NCBI RefSeq assembly: GCF_027580225.2
Contig: NC_073340.2
Coordinates: 17,740,001 to 17,804,000 of the forward strand
DNA length: 64,000 bases
Reading direction: 5' to 3'
From: Misgurnus anguillicaudatus
Lineage: Eukaryota > Chordata > Actinopteri > Cypriniformes > Cobitidae
In this document: positions 25,143-36,930 of the stretch, in pieces
How positions within the stretch are numbered: position 1 is the first letter of the stretch
Layout of the letters: each line of letters opens with the position of its first letter
Notes under the pieces: generated by a model
Told to the model about the DNA's origin: nothing
Database searches by the model: none
What the model saw: the letters and a program-made list of their open reading frames with translations, nothing else
Program-made: the position numbers and the translations under genes

Positions 25143-26275
25143 ATACAGTGAGGAAAATAAGTATTTGAGCACCCTGCTATTTTGCAAGTTCTCCCCATTA
25201 GAAATCATGGAGGGGTCTGAAATTGTCATCGTAGGTGCATGTCCACTGTGAGAGACATAATCTAAAAAAAATCCAGAAATCATAATATATGATTTTTTTA
25301 CTATTTATTTGTATGATATAGCTGCAAATATGTATTTGAACACCTGTCTATCAACTAGAATTCTGCCCCTCAAAGACCTGTTAGTCTGCCTTTAAAATGT
25401 CCACGTCCACTCCATTTATTATCCTAAATTAGATGCACCTGTTTGAGGTCGTTAGCTGCATAAAGACACCTGTCCACCCCATACAATCAGTAAGATTCCA
25501 ACTACTAACATGGCCAAAACCAAAGAGCTGTCCAAAGACACTAGAGACAAAATTGTACACCTCCACAAGGCTGGAAAGGGCTACAGGAAAATTGCCAAGC
25601 AGCTTGGTGAAAAAGGTCCACTGCTGGAGCAATCAATACAAAATGGAAGAAGCTAAACATGACTGTCAATCTCCCTCGTACTGGGGCTCCATGCAAGATC
25701 TCACGTCGTGGGGTCTCAATGATCCTAAGAAAGATGAGAAATCAGCCCGGAACTACACGGGAGAAGCTGGTCAATGACCTGAAATGAGCTGGGACTACCG
25801 TTTCCAAGGTTACAGTTGGTAATACACTAAGACTTCTTGGTTTGAAATCATGCATGACACAGAAGGTTTCCCTGCTTAAACCAGCACATGTCCAGGCCCG
25901 TCTTAAGTTTACCAATGACCATTTGGAAGATCCAGAGGAGTCATGAAAGAAAGTCATGTGGTCAGATGAGACCAAAATAGAACTTTTTTGGTCATAATTA
26001 CACTAAACATGTTGATCAGCAGAGGTGGAAAGTAACGAATTACATTTACTCATGTACTGTAATTGAGTAGTTTTTTGTGTATTTTTACTTTTTTGAGTAG
26101 TTTTTAAAATCTGTACTTTTACTTTTACTTAAGTATGTTTTATTTAAAGTATTGTACTTCGCTACATTTTAAATCATATCCGTTACTGAGTAAAAAATTA
26201 TTTTAAAAAGCAAGGTGATAAAGACGCGCAACGGATGTAAATGGGCGGGGCCCGGGGGAACGCGCAAAAAGAACC

Positions 26276-26611
26276 ATGGAGACGGACGAGACAGTGCGCG
26301 CTAATGCAGACCCGCCTCAGTTCAAATCTTATGAAAGAACCCCCTGGTCATATTTAAGCGACCACTTTCCACTGACGCGAAGCGAGTGTTTCATTTCTAT
26401 GAAAGGTAGGATTCATGCTCTTAAGTACGAAATTGCACAACGCGTTTTTAATACCATGCGCATTATTTTCCGAGGTCTAGCAGCTTCGCGTCAAGTCAAA
26501 CACAACTTCAAAACATCCTCGAATGCACAGGTCATTAGACATTGCAAAGAGCGAGAGAGAGAGAGAGCGAGAGAGAGAGAGAGCGAGAGCGAGAGAGAGA
26601 GAGAAGAATAA
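26276..26611 (+). pseudogene. Possible N-terminal remnant of a hAT (BED-type) transposase
   Basis: METDETVRANADPPQF, then TPWSYLSDHFPLTRSE and FISMKGRI, resemble the region at the N-terminus of fish hAT transposases around the BED zinc finger, but the expected Cys pairs are not visible and the frame ends in a GA-microsatellite Arg/Glu run. The catalytic and dimerisation domains are gone. The assignment is inference. Confidence 0.4.
26548..26605 (+). repeat. (GA)n-rich microsatellite
   Basis: GA dinucleotides with occasional GC interruptions inside the hAT. Confidence 0.9.
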
Positions 26612-27452
26612 AGGTCATCAGGTACCCAGGTCAGGGAAGTAAGAAGATAATAAATGTGTCAAATGTATATAGACATGGCACTCATCTCATTATATGCTCA
26701 TTTAAACTATATATAGTTTAATAAAATAATGTATGTTACCAGCAATACAACCTTACTATAGTGATTGTATTTACAAGCTGTTGACCACCTTCAAAAGTGC
26801 ATAACTCACATGTAAAAATCATTAAACAATTGTTTAATGACCAATCCTTTAATTGTAAAGATGTTCCTACAATTAAAAACAACTAGTTTGAGATGTATAT
26901 TCCCTTGTCGTTTTTGAACTATACTAGAATCCTCCACCTCTTCCCGCTGTAAAAAAGTTACTTTTACTCTGAGTAAAGTTAAAATGATTTACTTTTTACT
27001 TTTACTTGAGTAGATTTTTAGACAAGTAACTTTACTTTTACTTAAGTAAAATATTATTAAAGTAACTTTACTTTTACTTGAGTACAATATTTTATTACTT
27101 TTTCCACCTCTGTTGATGAGTGAGTACCATCCCAAGAACACCATCCCTGCTGTAAAGCATGGGGGTGGTAGCATCATGCTTTGAGGGTGTTTTTCTGCAC
27201 ATGGGACAGGGCGACTGCACTGTATTAAGGAGAGGATGACCGGGGCCATGTCTTGTGAGATTTTGGGGAACAACCTCCTTCCCTCAGTTAGAGCATTCAA
27301 GATGGGTTGATGCTGGGTCTTCCAACATGAAAATGACCCAAAGCACACAGCCAGGATAACTAAGGAGTGGCTCTGTAAGAAGCATATCAAGGTTCTTATT
27401 TTCCTCTCTGTATCTGTAAAAGGGGTATGTAAACTTTTGAGGAAAACTGTAT

Positions 27453-28975
27453 GTTTGTTGTGATTTTGTGCTTTTACTCAATATTTGTATTATCTATAGT
27501 AACATTTGTCGCATCTAGACATCATAAACCTAAGATATTAAGTGCCAAGAGACCATCACAGGCTGAATACTTTGAAAAACGATCACACAGAATTTAACTG
27601 CAATTAAATTGATGTTTTTAGCCATTTATGTCCACAGTAAGATGTTCAGAGGATGTGCAAACACAAACACTCGCCTGCAATTCACACAAACAACTCGTGA
27701 CAAAAACACCAAGCGATCTCTCCAGCCAAATAGAATGGAGCGTTTCTCTGGAAATAATTTTCGCAGAGTGCTGTCTTTGGGCCAGTTTTGTTTCTTTTCA
27801 TAAACGTCAGGCTCTTCTCCAAAATCCTCATAGCACAGTTCTGCCCATATCTCTCAGACAGAAAAATCCCTGCCAGACACTTCTATTAAAGCCAATAAAG
27901 ACTTGCTGAAGTGCTTTTCTATCTTTACAAGCCATTGTCTGCATGAGGAGATGGCCTCAGCCAGCTGGAGCGACACAGAGGATTGGTCTTGTAGAAATCA
28001 CACGTGCGGCATGTAAGGACACGTGTGCAAAATTAAACGAAAGGTACAGTAAAGCACAATACAACCCATCATATTCTCCTCGAAAATTAAACGCTTATGA
28101 CCGAAATAGGGGAGGAAGAGATTTTTTATCATGTGGCTCATTGTGCTGAAGGATGTTGAGAGGACGAATAAAGCAACATTGATTTTTGCATGCTGAAATA
28201 ACACAATTTCTCGTACAAATATAAACTTATGTTATAGACCGTGTATATAGGTCCGAAAATAAGAAATATTTAATATTCTGCATGTTCTAGGTCACAAACA
28301 ACACAGAAGCACATTAACTAAAAATAAAAAGTGTAATATGCATACATAATTACAATTCAATTTTCAATGAAAACCACTTGCCAAGCGATGCATGAGAGGT
28401 CAGGGGGATTTCTCGTGCAAGTTTCTCATGCTACTAGTGGAAGAAAACAAGCATACAAGCAGCGGGCGTGTTGCATATGCATACAAAATCCAGGATTCAT
28501 AATTTATTCACTTTGACTTGAGAAAGCAGAAATGGCAAATACTGCATTAATGAGAAACAGGCCACATTCTCCTGAGGCTGTCATCTTTAATGCAATGATA
28601 ATGCAGAGTTCAATTAAAGCTGCGCAGAAGAAACCCGAACAGACTGTCATCTATTTCTGTGCTTCCCTCAACCTTTTGTTTAAGCTGGTGGGAAATCAAT
28701 AATGAATGGCGCAGGTAGCCAGTGCCGTAACGACCATGCAATATGAACCATAAAGAAACTTCCAAGATCTCCCTCTCAAAAAATATGGTTACTTATGCCT
28801 CAAACAAGGTGTGGACGAAAGCCAATGATGAGAACAAATAGGTCAGTGAATGCGTGTGGACCTGCAGAGGGTTTGTGAATAATTCAGCAAGCAGCTGGTG
28901 AAAAGTGAGATCTTAAACTCCACACAAAAAATAGTGCAAGAGTGAAATGACTGAAGAAACAGTTTACCTGAATAG
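27453..28975. other. Apparently single-copy intronic stretch
   Basis: No repeat partner or spliced exon. Frames at 27609-27909 and 27943-28204 overlap on opposite strands and carry no domain. Confidence 0.35.
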
Positions 28976-28976
28976 A

Positions 28977-29040
28977 CTTTTAGAAAAAAATGTCAAAATA
29001 TGTACCCCAACTGTCACTGAAACAATACTCTTTAAAATTT
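28977..29040. repeat. MITE arm related to 4695-4894
   Basis: TTTTAGAAAAAAATGTCAAA, then GTACCCCAACTGTCACTG, match the arm sequence; the mate is not adjacent. Confidence 0.5.
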
Positions 29041-29210
29041 ACATTTTAAAGAGCCACACAGATCCAAAATCGAAAATGACCTGTATTGCAGTGTGTCATG
29101 TAGCTGTCCATCAATGTAAACAATGTGCAAAGTAGTGTAACCAAAAAAATCATATCACACTGTGTTTTCAGTTTGTGTTGTTTTCACTACCAAAGGATGA
29201 AGATATATAA

Positions 29211-29442
29211 AGAATCAGTGGTTAAAATTACTTTTTCACTGAGCGATTAACTAGACGTTTGGCTGTGAAGAATCAGTGGTTAAAATGACTTTTTCACTGA
29301 GCGATTAACTAGACGTTTGGCTGTGAAGAATCAGTGGTTAAAATTACTTTTTCATTGAGCGATTAACTAGATGTTTGGCTGTGAAGAATCAGTGGTTAAA
29401 ATTACTTTTTCACGGAGGGATTTACTAGACGTTTTGCAATGA
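29211..29442 (+). repeat. Minisatellite, 58-bp unit, four copies
   Basis: Units begin AGAATCAGTGGTTAAAAT at 29211, 29269, 29327 and 29385 (exact 58-bp period) and contain TTTTTCACTGAGCGATTAAC and TAGACGTTTGGCTGTGA. The first three are nearly identical; the fourth decays (GGAGGGATTTAC). Confidence 0.95.
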
Positions 29443-29567
29443 AAGATGGTTCATTACCCACTTTATTTGGAACAACATGCGTCTCCTAACCACAACCTGT
29501 AAGTATGATTATAGCTACATACTTGCTTAAATGAGTGTCAGAGAGTTACATTAGCTACGGTTTTACG

Positions 29568-29967
29568 GTTTTGCTATGGTCCAGTTAGCTTACATACTTG
29601 CCCAAATGAGTGTAAAAATGTTAGTTTCTGTCTTCGTTTTTATTGGATTAATGATGAATGATGAAAAATTGGCATCTTACTGGCTCTTTAATGTAAATAA
29701 GTAGTCGTTGTTTTTATAACTTGGACTAATGATGAATAATGTTGTTTTTAAAACTCTTAATATACTGTCAGAGAGTCACGTTAGCAAGCGGTTAACGCAT
29801 GTGCACTAACTTAAGTGTTTACTACATTTTTGCTATGGTTCGATTAGCTTACATACTTGCTTAAAAGAGTGTAAAATGTTAGTTTCTGTCTTCGTTTTTA
29901 TTTTTATTGGATTAATGATGAATGATGAAAAATTGGCATCTTACTGGCTCTTTAATGTAAATAAGTA
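29568..29967 (+). repeat. Direct duplication of a ~136-bp segment at ~260-bp spacing
   Basis: 29568-29703 and 29827-29967 share TTTTGCTATGGT, AGCTTACATACTTGC, AATGTTAGTTTCTGTCTTCG, GATGAATGATGAAAAATTGG and CTTACTGGCTCTTTAATGTA in order. CAGAGAGTTACATTAGC/CAGAGAGTCACGTTAGC upstream of each suggests the full unit is about 260 bp. Confidence 0.85.
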
Positions 29968-30473
29968 CATAAGGAACAGATATGTACATATATTTAGTAT
30001 ACATACTCAGTTTCAGATTTTTACTGATCTTCTTATAGCCTTGGCCATCTTTGTGGAGAGCAACAATTCTAATTCTCAAATCCTTATTTTGGAGTTTTTT
30101 GCCATGGGGTGCCATGTTAAACATCCATTGGTCAGTATGAGAGAATTGTTCTCAAAGCACCAAATTTTAAATACTCTAATACAAGATACACAAATTTGAT
30201 GAATGATGAATAGGACATGTGGCTTTGCATGGTTGAACGATATACATCTAATATCACTTAGGGTGTTCTTACTTTTTTTGCCAGGTATTTTGACAGCAAT
30301 GGCTGTATGTTCAGTAATTTTCAGAGGACAGCTAATCTATACTGCTATAAAAGCATCACCTTAACTACTGTAAAATATATCCAAATTTCATTTCTATAGT
30401 ATTGTCCATTGAGAAGATATACTAAAATATTTGCTCAAATGTGATAGGTGTATATACTTTCGTGACATACTGT
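29968..30473 (-). mobile_element. 5' portion of a Tc1-like transposon, reverse
   Basis: On the minus strand the element starts ACAGTATGTCACGAAAGTAT at about 30473, followed by the usual 5' non-coding region, then the transposase start. It stops near the edge of the duplicated segment. Confidence 0.75.
30004..30115 (-). pseudogene. N-terminal fragment of a Tc1-like transposase
   Basis: MAPHGKKLQNKDLRIRIVAL followed by HKDGQGYKKISKNLKLS is the first helix-turn-helix of a fish Tc1-like transposase, different in sequence from the one at 25510. Homology ends after LKLS; no catalytic domain follows. Confidence 0.8.
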
Positions 30474-30483
30474 ATCTCTGGGG

Positions 30484-30585
30484 TACTAATATGAACTTGT
30501 TGGGTAAAAAGCTGTACTTTTTGAGAGGGTACAGCCCCAGTGACAGCTGGTGCACAAATTGTGACCTTTTTTTCTGACGGTGTAT
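30484..30585. repeat. MITE arm related to 4695-4894
   Basis: AGGGTACAGCCCCAGTGACA, then GACCTTTTTTTCTGACGGTG, is a right arm of the CACTGTCA family. The Tc1 end at 30473 abuts it. Confidence 0.6.
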
Positions 30586-30663
30586 GACAACTTGAGTGTT
30601 TTAAACCTGTATTCTGTTTTGTTTTTCTCTGGGGAACACAGAAAGAGAAGTTCGAAGAATCTC

Positions 30664-30830
30664 TATATACTCTTAAATAAAATAAACATGCTTCATGATG
30701 CCATAGAAGAGCCATTTTGGGCTGAATGGTCCCATAAACAACTCTTTAACATCCAAAAAAAAAAACTTTGACCGAATGGTTCTTTTATGGCATCACTGTG
30801 AAGAACCTTTTAATGACCTTTACACAAAAA
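30664..30830. mobile_element. MITE with ACTCTTAAATAAA end and GAAGAACC words
   Basis: TACTCTTAAATAAAATAAAC, GCTTCATGATGCCATAGAAG and the mirrored TTCTTTTATGGCATCACTGT then GAAGAACC identify a small inverted-repeat family abundant in cyprinids. The right terminus is lost at the next element. Confidence 0.6.
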
Positions 30831-30831
30831 A

Positions 30832-31340
30832 TGCTGGGTTGTTTTTAACCCATGTTGGGTAAATATTAAGGGTATAAAAAGTATTGATCTGCATATCAGG
30901 ATATTTTGTTTTGCCAATACTGTATCAATTCCCGACCACTAGATAGCAGTCTTCTTATCTCTAAAAGTCAAGAGTGACAGGAAGTACTTGGTAAGGTTTG
31001 CATATGGTGGTGTGTTCTTGATGACAAAATGATATTCCCAAAATACGAAAGATCCCAATATACAGCCCCGCTTACAGTTTCGCAATGTATCTCATCATCC
31101 CAACCCATGTATCTTGATACGTATCGTATCGCCAGATTCTTGCCGATACCTCTGGGTTAAAAAGGATCCAATGCTGGATTGATTCAACACAATGCTGTGA
31201 GGTTTCAAACCAACTCTGGTTTATTACAAGTCATGGTTGGGTAACAACAACCCAGCATTGCGTAATTTTTAACCCAGTGTTGTATTCTGTACAATATTTA
31301 TCCAGCATGGGTTAAAAACAACCCAGCATTTTTAGAGTGT
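30832..31340. mobile_element. MITE (AAATGCTGGGTTGTT ends) with a nested repeat
   Basis: Left AAATGCTGGGTTGTTTTTAA then CCCATGTTGGG; right GGGTTAAAAACAACCCAGCATTT. The middle (about 30870-31150) is a different sequence rich in GTATCGTATCG/GCCAATACTGTATC, probably a second repeat inserted in it. Confidence 0.75.
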
Positions 31341-31354
31341 TGTTTTTTAAAGGT

Positions 31355-31515
31355 TGTACAAATATTTTTATTACAATCTCACGATGACAGAGTTGGTAAT
31401 TTGTTATTTTTACTTGAGTAAAATTTTTGAAAAAAATACTCTTAAGAGTACATTTAAAAGAGGGTAATGTACTCTTACTCGAGTATATTTGTAATGGAAA
31501 ATGTTTACCTTTACT
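31355..31515. repeat. hAT-like fragment with TTACTTGAGTA words
   Basis: TTTTTACTTGAGTAAAAT and ACTCTTACTCGAGTATATTT recall the subterminal sequence of 26020-27112; no termini. Confidence 0.4.
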
Positions 31516-32334
31516 CTGTTTCACTGTACGACATTCCTTCGTTACAATATTTTAATTCATTATGAAATGTGTATTTTATTTTAAAATTGCCGTCTCGTGT
31601 TTCTGGGGCATTTGCGAATTAATGACTCGTTTGAGTCGATTCCTTACAAAGTATTGCAAATGTATGAGTCTTCTGCGTCGTTTCTTTACTAAGCAAACGA
31701 GCCAAATGTTTTGAATTGGTTTGTGAATCAGTTTGAATTAATAGTTCAGTTCGCTTCAAAAACTAAAACGTCTAATGCGGTTCTACTCGTATCAAGAAAC
31801 ACGCAGAGTATAAAGAGTGTTGGATAATGTTGATATAGATCTACTATAAGTTTTTACTAAAAGTCAAACTTCACACATATACCCGCCATTATATACGCGC
31901 AGCCTGTTTGTCGTCAGACATAGTTAAACGCGCGCACCCTCCAGAAGCACCGTGTACACTTGTGAAGTGTATAAAGAAAATCCATCAAAGATTGACGTCT
32001 TATTCGCTGTATACTGCATGATGTAAGTTCTTCTTACAACACACAAGTGACAAGGGATTTATAATATGAGAAAACATGATTTTTGTCTAAAATTAGTATG
32101 TGTTTCATGTAAGTGTACACTGCACACTAGGAGGTTCTCTGAGTTAGTTAACTTGCATAGTGAATGCAAAACTCTGTTGGTTTCCTTGTCTGATACTGTA
32201 TTTCGGATCAGATGTATACATAACATTGAGACTAGAGTTAATTTCATAGAAATGCTTGTCTATTCTGTGTTTGTCTAAATTATTCTTCAATCTGTACTGC
32301 TTGTGTATGTTGCAGTTTTACACACACATACTGT

Positions 32335-32430
32335 ATAAGTGCCCTCCATAAGTATTGGTACAATACAGGCAAAATTCCTCTGTTTGCTGTGGAGTCAAGA
32401 AATGTCTAAGCATTAAAAGGTGAATATGAG
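32335..32430 (+). mobile_element. Tc1-like terminal fragment
   Basis: GTGCCCTCCATAAGTATTGG followed by CAAAATTCCTCTGTTTGCTG is the end of a known type of fish mariner/Tc1 repeat (recognised from memory). The remainder is absent. Confidence 0.55.
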
Positions 32431-34370
32431 ACTCAGTAGTGTAGTGAAGCATCAGTAAGAGTCATCCTGTCTCTTTAAGACTATCCCATATCTAAGTTCT
32501 CACTCAAAGCACTTCTGAATCTCCGACGGCATTCTGGCCTGTGGCTATTTAGTACAGCATCACCTCTCTCTACATCTGCGGCACCCAGCTGAGGCAAATA
32601 TCTGACACTGCACCAAAAAAAGTTTTTAATCATTGTAATAAATGCTTGGTAAATGTGGGTCATGAAGATTTTCAGAGGTCTGTTATTCTTCCCCGAAGAC
32701 CAGAAACATAATGAACAACATGAGCAAAATGTGGATCTTGATAAACATAGTATACACCAGGGGCCCAAATGATAAAAACATGCCTATAACCACATTAAAA
32801 GTAAATATATGTAAATTTCCCATGTGGTTTTGCCCAATATATAATACAGTATACATATCTACCATTACCATCTAAAACTAGCTGCTTCTGTACAATATAC
32901 TTCATAGTCATTCTTGGTCCCAAAAGCAGCATTGACTCTCATCTGTCCATCATTGGAACAGTTATACTGCACGACAGCAACACAGAATGTTGACAGAAAA
33001 AATTGTGGCCAACATTCGTACAACGCGCACCCATCTTAAAATCTGCTCATTCTTAAAATGATACAAAAGTCACAAACTTAAAATCTGTACTTTTGATCTA
33101 GAATACATCAAAAAATAAAGCATAGCTGAGAAGCTCATGAGGTGACAGTTTGACTGGTGTGCTGACAGTCGCCCCTCTTTGATATCAATATTCCTCCAGT
33201 GGTTGGCTTGGTTCAGCGCGGTTTTGCTTGGTAGTCAGAGCACATTTGATGGGAAGGTTGGGGAGCGTTTAGTGTGTTTGAGCCTCTGACAAATCAGCTG
33301 TTTAGGAGCTGTCAGTATGGCTCAGCACAGAGGGGCAAGACATGCCCCGATAAAGTCACGGACAGAGACAACAAGAAATCAAATACATATTCACAGATTT
33401 GTGACTAAACAGAGAATTGTAAGACGTTAAAGGAGCACTAAAGTAACTTAAAGGGATACTGTACACAAAATTCTGAATATATAACTCCTGGAACACAAGA
33501 AATCTATTAAATTTATATTTAGGGGTCAGGAAACCGAGCAGTTTACACACCAGCCTGATTTTTTTTCCACAAAAAGTACAAATCTGATTCTTTAACATCA
33601 CACTGAATAAACATTTCGTACTGCCAAAGAATCAGTTGATTCACCAAAAGGTGGAAAAGGTGTAATTCAGGCTCTATTAAAAACATTTGAGCAGATGCAA
33701 GAACAGGCCTTGAGTCACGCTTCTTTCATTTAGATACATGAAGGGTCTTGGAAGGGTAATTACACAAGATGGTTTCTTAAGCTAAACGATGAGAAGTGCT
33801 ATCAAAGATTTTCAAATGTAGGTTACACAAGGCAAGTCCATTCATTTCATCCACATACAAAAGATCAGGAGCACATACTTTCAAAGAGCTTGAAAGGGTC
33901 TCCCAAACCAAGGCGCTATTAACATTTCCCATCATTACTGTAGTCAGTGTTACTAGTGCCCCAGATTTGGGTCTGAGGGGAACACAGTTCTGCTGCACAG
34001 TTCAAAATCGACTTTTAGCTCCGGCAAGATTACAGGATGGACTCTCAAGACCAAGAGACATCAAAAAACACAGTAATGAGAGTCAGAAGGAGAGCACATT
34101 TGGGCTGGAAACTGTATGATGTACATGCACTTTACTAGAGTTATTGTTTGTTTTTTGTATAAAATAAAGCCGCAAAATCAGGCAGAGTAATAAAACTATG
34201 AGCAATTTATCTGCAAACGAATCTATCTGCAAAGATCTGCTTAATAAAGTACATGAGGTGGACCAAATAATATGGAAACCTTTTATTAGTGTAGTTAATA
34301 TTATTTGTTGAGGCTACTTTGAAAAACAAACATTGTGGTTATATTTTCTAGGTTGCCCAAGTATTGAACA
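32431..34370. other. Apparently single-copy intronic stretch
   Basis: No exon or TE boundary recognised. 33449-33475 (CTTAAAGGGATACTGTACAC) weakly recalls the 60566 family. Confidence 0.35.
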
Positions 34371-34479
34371 AGTTGTATCTAATTATTACACGGCTCTCTG
34401 AAATGCTTGGTTCTGATTGGCCAGTCGCGACATTCCAAGGTTTGTTCTTTTCAGATAACTACCGCTCAAAACAAATAAC

Positions 34480-34869
34480 CAGTGTTGGGGGTAATGCATT
34501 ATAAGTAACGTGCATTACGTAATAATATTACTTTTCTGAAGTAACGAGTAAAGTAACGCATTACTTTATAAATGTACATATTAATATTTGAGTTAATTTT
34601 TTAAAAAGCTAATGCGAGTTACTTTTCAGTTTAATTAATTTAATGTAAAAAAAAACAATTTACTGCATTAAACTGAACATATTAACGTAGATTTACGTAC
34701 TTCTCAGTCATAAAAGCCACCTGCAAGACCTGAAAGGGATCAGGCCTCAGCCAAGTAAGAAAGCATTACTTTCCATTAAAAGTAACTAAGTAATGCAACT
34801 AGTTACCTTTTTAGAGAGTAACTTAATATTGTAATGCATTACTTTTAAAAGTAACTTTCCCCAACACTG
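34480..34869. mobile_element. hAT element (CAGTGTTGGGG ends), 390 bp
   Basis: Left CAGTGTTGGGGGTAATGC, right ACTTTCCCCAACACTG; flanks CAAATAAC and CTAATAAC match at seven of eight bases. Subterminal GTAATGCATTAC words on both sides. A second copy lies at 50388-51338. Confidence 0.85.
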
Positions 34870-34960
34870 CTAATAACACACGGTAACCTGGATGCTGCAA
34901 ATCATTTTGACATGTAGAGTTCAATATTACCCCAAAATAAATATAAATATGTCTTTTAAT

Positions 34961-35528
34961 TAGTGATGCACCGAAATGAAAATTCTTGGCCGAAACCGAA
35001 AACTGAAAATAAATTATTATTATTAGAAAAATCTAATAAACAATAAAGAAATTGCAAACATTTATAAAAGAGTTTTTTTATGTTTTTTTTAAACGCGTTT
35101 CTCTCGTATGTGCACTACCGAGGGCACTTAAACGCGTGCACATACAGAGACCGAGCGTGAATCCCAAACAGCGCAACAATTGCTCCACATAAAAACATTA
35201 CGTTGTGTTTCATTGCTTTATTCACCAAATGTATGTTAATGGATTGCAGTATGAGACACATTAGCGCGACTCTCTCTAAAGTTTACACATCAAGACATGC
35301 TTAATCTTTGCAGACGCGTGCAAACAGCTAGACCGTGAGTGAAACCTGCTTGAGCACGAAGGGGAGGGGTGGGAGACGACGGATCACCGTAGGTGAAACA
35401 TAAGCGCTAGCGCACGGATGGATGGGGCGCGGTTGACATTCATTTTCGGTTTACATTTTCGGCTGGATTTTTTATTTCGGCCCGAAACCGATCATGCCAT
35501 TTTCGACCGAAATTTCGTTGCACCCCTA
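34961..35528. mobile_element. hAT element, TSD CTTTTAAT, 568 bp
   Basis: Ends TAGTGATGCACCGAAATG and CGTTGCACCCCTA, with mirrored GGCCGAAACCGAAA/TTTCGGCCCGAAACCG. Exact duplication CTTTTAAT at 34953-34960 and 35529-35536. No transposase. Confidence 0.93.
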
Positions 35529-35536
35529 CTTTTAAT

Positions 35537-36930
35537 AACATATATGACATTATAATTACAAATGATTAAGCCAAATAGTGTTTGTGCAAGTTGAACGTCT
35601 AAAACTTAAAAGTCACAGGAGGTCTGTATTCGTTCAAAATGAGCAAATCAAATATTTCAAATCAATATTTAATACTCCTTACCTTTCTTATGATGTAAAT
35701 AGCCATGTAATAAGCGGGATAATATGCAGGCAGCAAGTCCCTTCAGTATGATACAAGACCCTCCGCCTCACGTCAAGTCCTGATCACACTGTCGGGGCTT
35801 ATTTCTGTGATAATAACCTGCTGCCTATACATTATCCCTTACATAAGTTATGTTCAGTTTGATACAAAAACTGATGAAATGGTTAATCAAATTTCCAATG
35901 TGGGAATATAGCGGTAGTTTCCTACCACTACCCCCACTGTATGTCGCTTTGAAAAAAGGCTATAAAATATGTATTTTCCCACGTACATTAAACCCAGAAA
36001 CTGTTAATATCTTGCAGATACAAACAAACATTTATTTAGTGTGTGGAAAAAAGATCTCAAATCAATGAAAATAAGCATGAATCTGTATATGTATGTTTAT
36101 ATATATCACCCACTTAATAAATGTACAGAAGCCAGATGACCTTTAGGTTACCCCCTTAAGTGGATCCAACCACAATGTCTGAACCTGTCTGAGGACACAA
36201 TGATTCAACTCACAGCTCTGATAAGGACTGAGAAGTATCAGATATGCGCAATGGTGCGTATCATGAAGAAATAGAGCCAAGCCCCGTTGTTACGAAACAC
36301 CACCAAGCATCAGCATAATAATAACTGAATTACTGACTACATGGCAGCTAATCTCAATGGGCTGATGATTACCAACAAAAGCGCTGTCGCCATCAAACCT
36401 CCACTGCTGTCGTCATTTCGATATAAAAGACCGCTCTCCACGCAGTCTTTTTTCCCCTGCTTTCTTCTTCTAACGGAGCCCTCGGGGCTTCCACACTCCA
36501 GTTAAATTTGCATGTCAAAGTTCCTGCCGAAACTTCAGCAGAAAGCAGTTAGTAGCTCTCGGCACTGAGAAACAGGAACAGAGAGGCAGGTGCGTGGTTT
36601 CTCCACATCAGCACAACGAAACAATATGTAGACCGTGCATAAGCCTGTCAAGATCATGACGTTTTGGATGAGGATTATTTGTCATGTGAATAATTGCAAT
36701 TTAAAAATCTGCCCATACTGCATCTTTTGCGGTGTAAGATTAACAGACAAAAGTTACATATTCACATTAAAGCAAATTTTGTGCTGTCCGTCAAACTTTT
36801 GTAAACAAAATATTTGACAATCCTTTTTTTGTTTGACTTTTTTAAATATGTCCTTCTTTCTGTAACCTCTATCAAAATACACAAGTCATCATGTTTTGCA
36901 TGGTGTCACTAATCATATCACTGCATGTCA
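35537..36930. other. Apparently single-copy intronic stretch
   Basis: No TE termini. 36360-36560 is GC-richer and lacks repeat features; could be conserved non-coding sequence, but I have no alignment. Confidence 0.35.

Larger units (their letters stand above)
26020..27112. mobile_element. hAT element, TSD TTGATCAG/TTGATGAG, 1093 bp
   Basis: Ends CAGAGGTGGAAAGTAACGAA and TTTTTCCACCTCTG. Flanking 8-mers TTGATCAG (26012-26019) and TTGATGAG (27113-27120) differ at one base. Subterminal regions are full of TACTTTTACTTGAGTA words in both orientations. It contains a 111-codon frame at 26276-26611. Confidence 0.9.
25510..27395 (+). pseudogene. Tc1/mariner-like transposase pseudogene
   Basis: Starts ATGGCCAAAACCAAAGAGCT; the first residues [20 protein letters not shown] and [13 protein letters not shown] form the paired-type helix-turn-helix DNA-binding region of Tc1 transposases. 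After frame shifts, the catalytic-core block VMWSDETKIELFW (first Asp of the DDE triad) is readable near 25954-25991. Beyond the hAT insertion, KHGGGSIML-like sequence (27158 onward) and [18 protein letters not shown] (27319-27372, second Asp) remain. The region with the third acidic residue is deleted. Multiple shifts and stops make it non-functional. Confidence 0.88.
25145..27452 (+). mobile_element. Degraded Tc1-like transposon interrupted by a hAT
   Basis: The 5' end is TACAGTGAGGAAAATAAGTA; the 3' end is TGTAAACTTTTGAGGAAAAC near 27429-27448. Between them lie a broken transposase and the hAT 26020-27112. The part beyond about 27395 is internally deleted before the 3' end. Confidence 0.88.

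Noticed and set aside
29211..29442. CRISPR-like array (regular 58-bp period)
   Set aside because: The whole unit is repeated, with no conserved repeat plus variable spacer pattern, and the genome is vertebrate.
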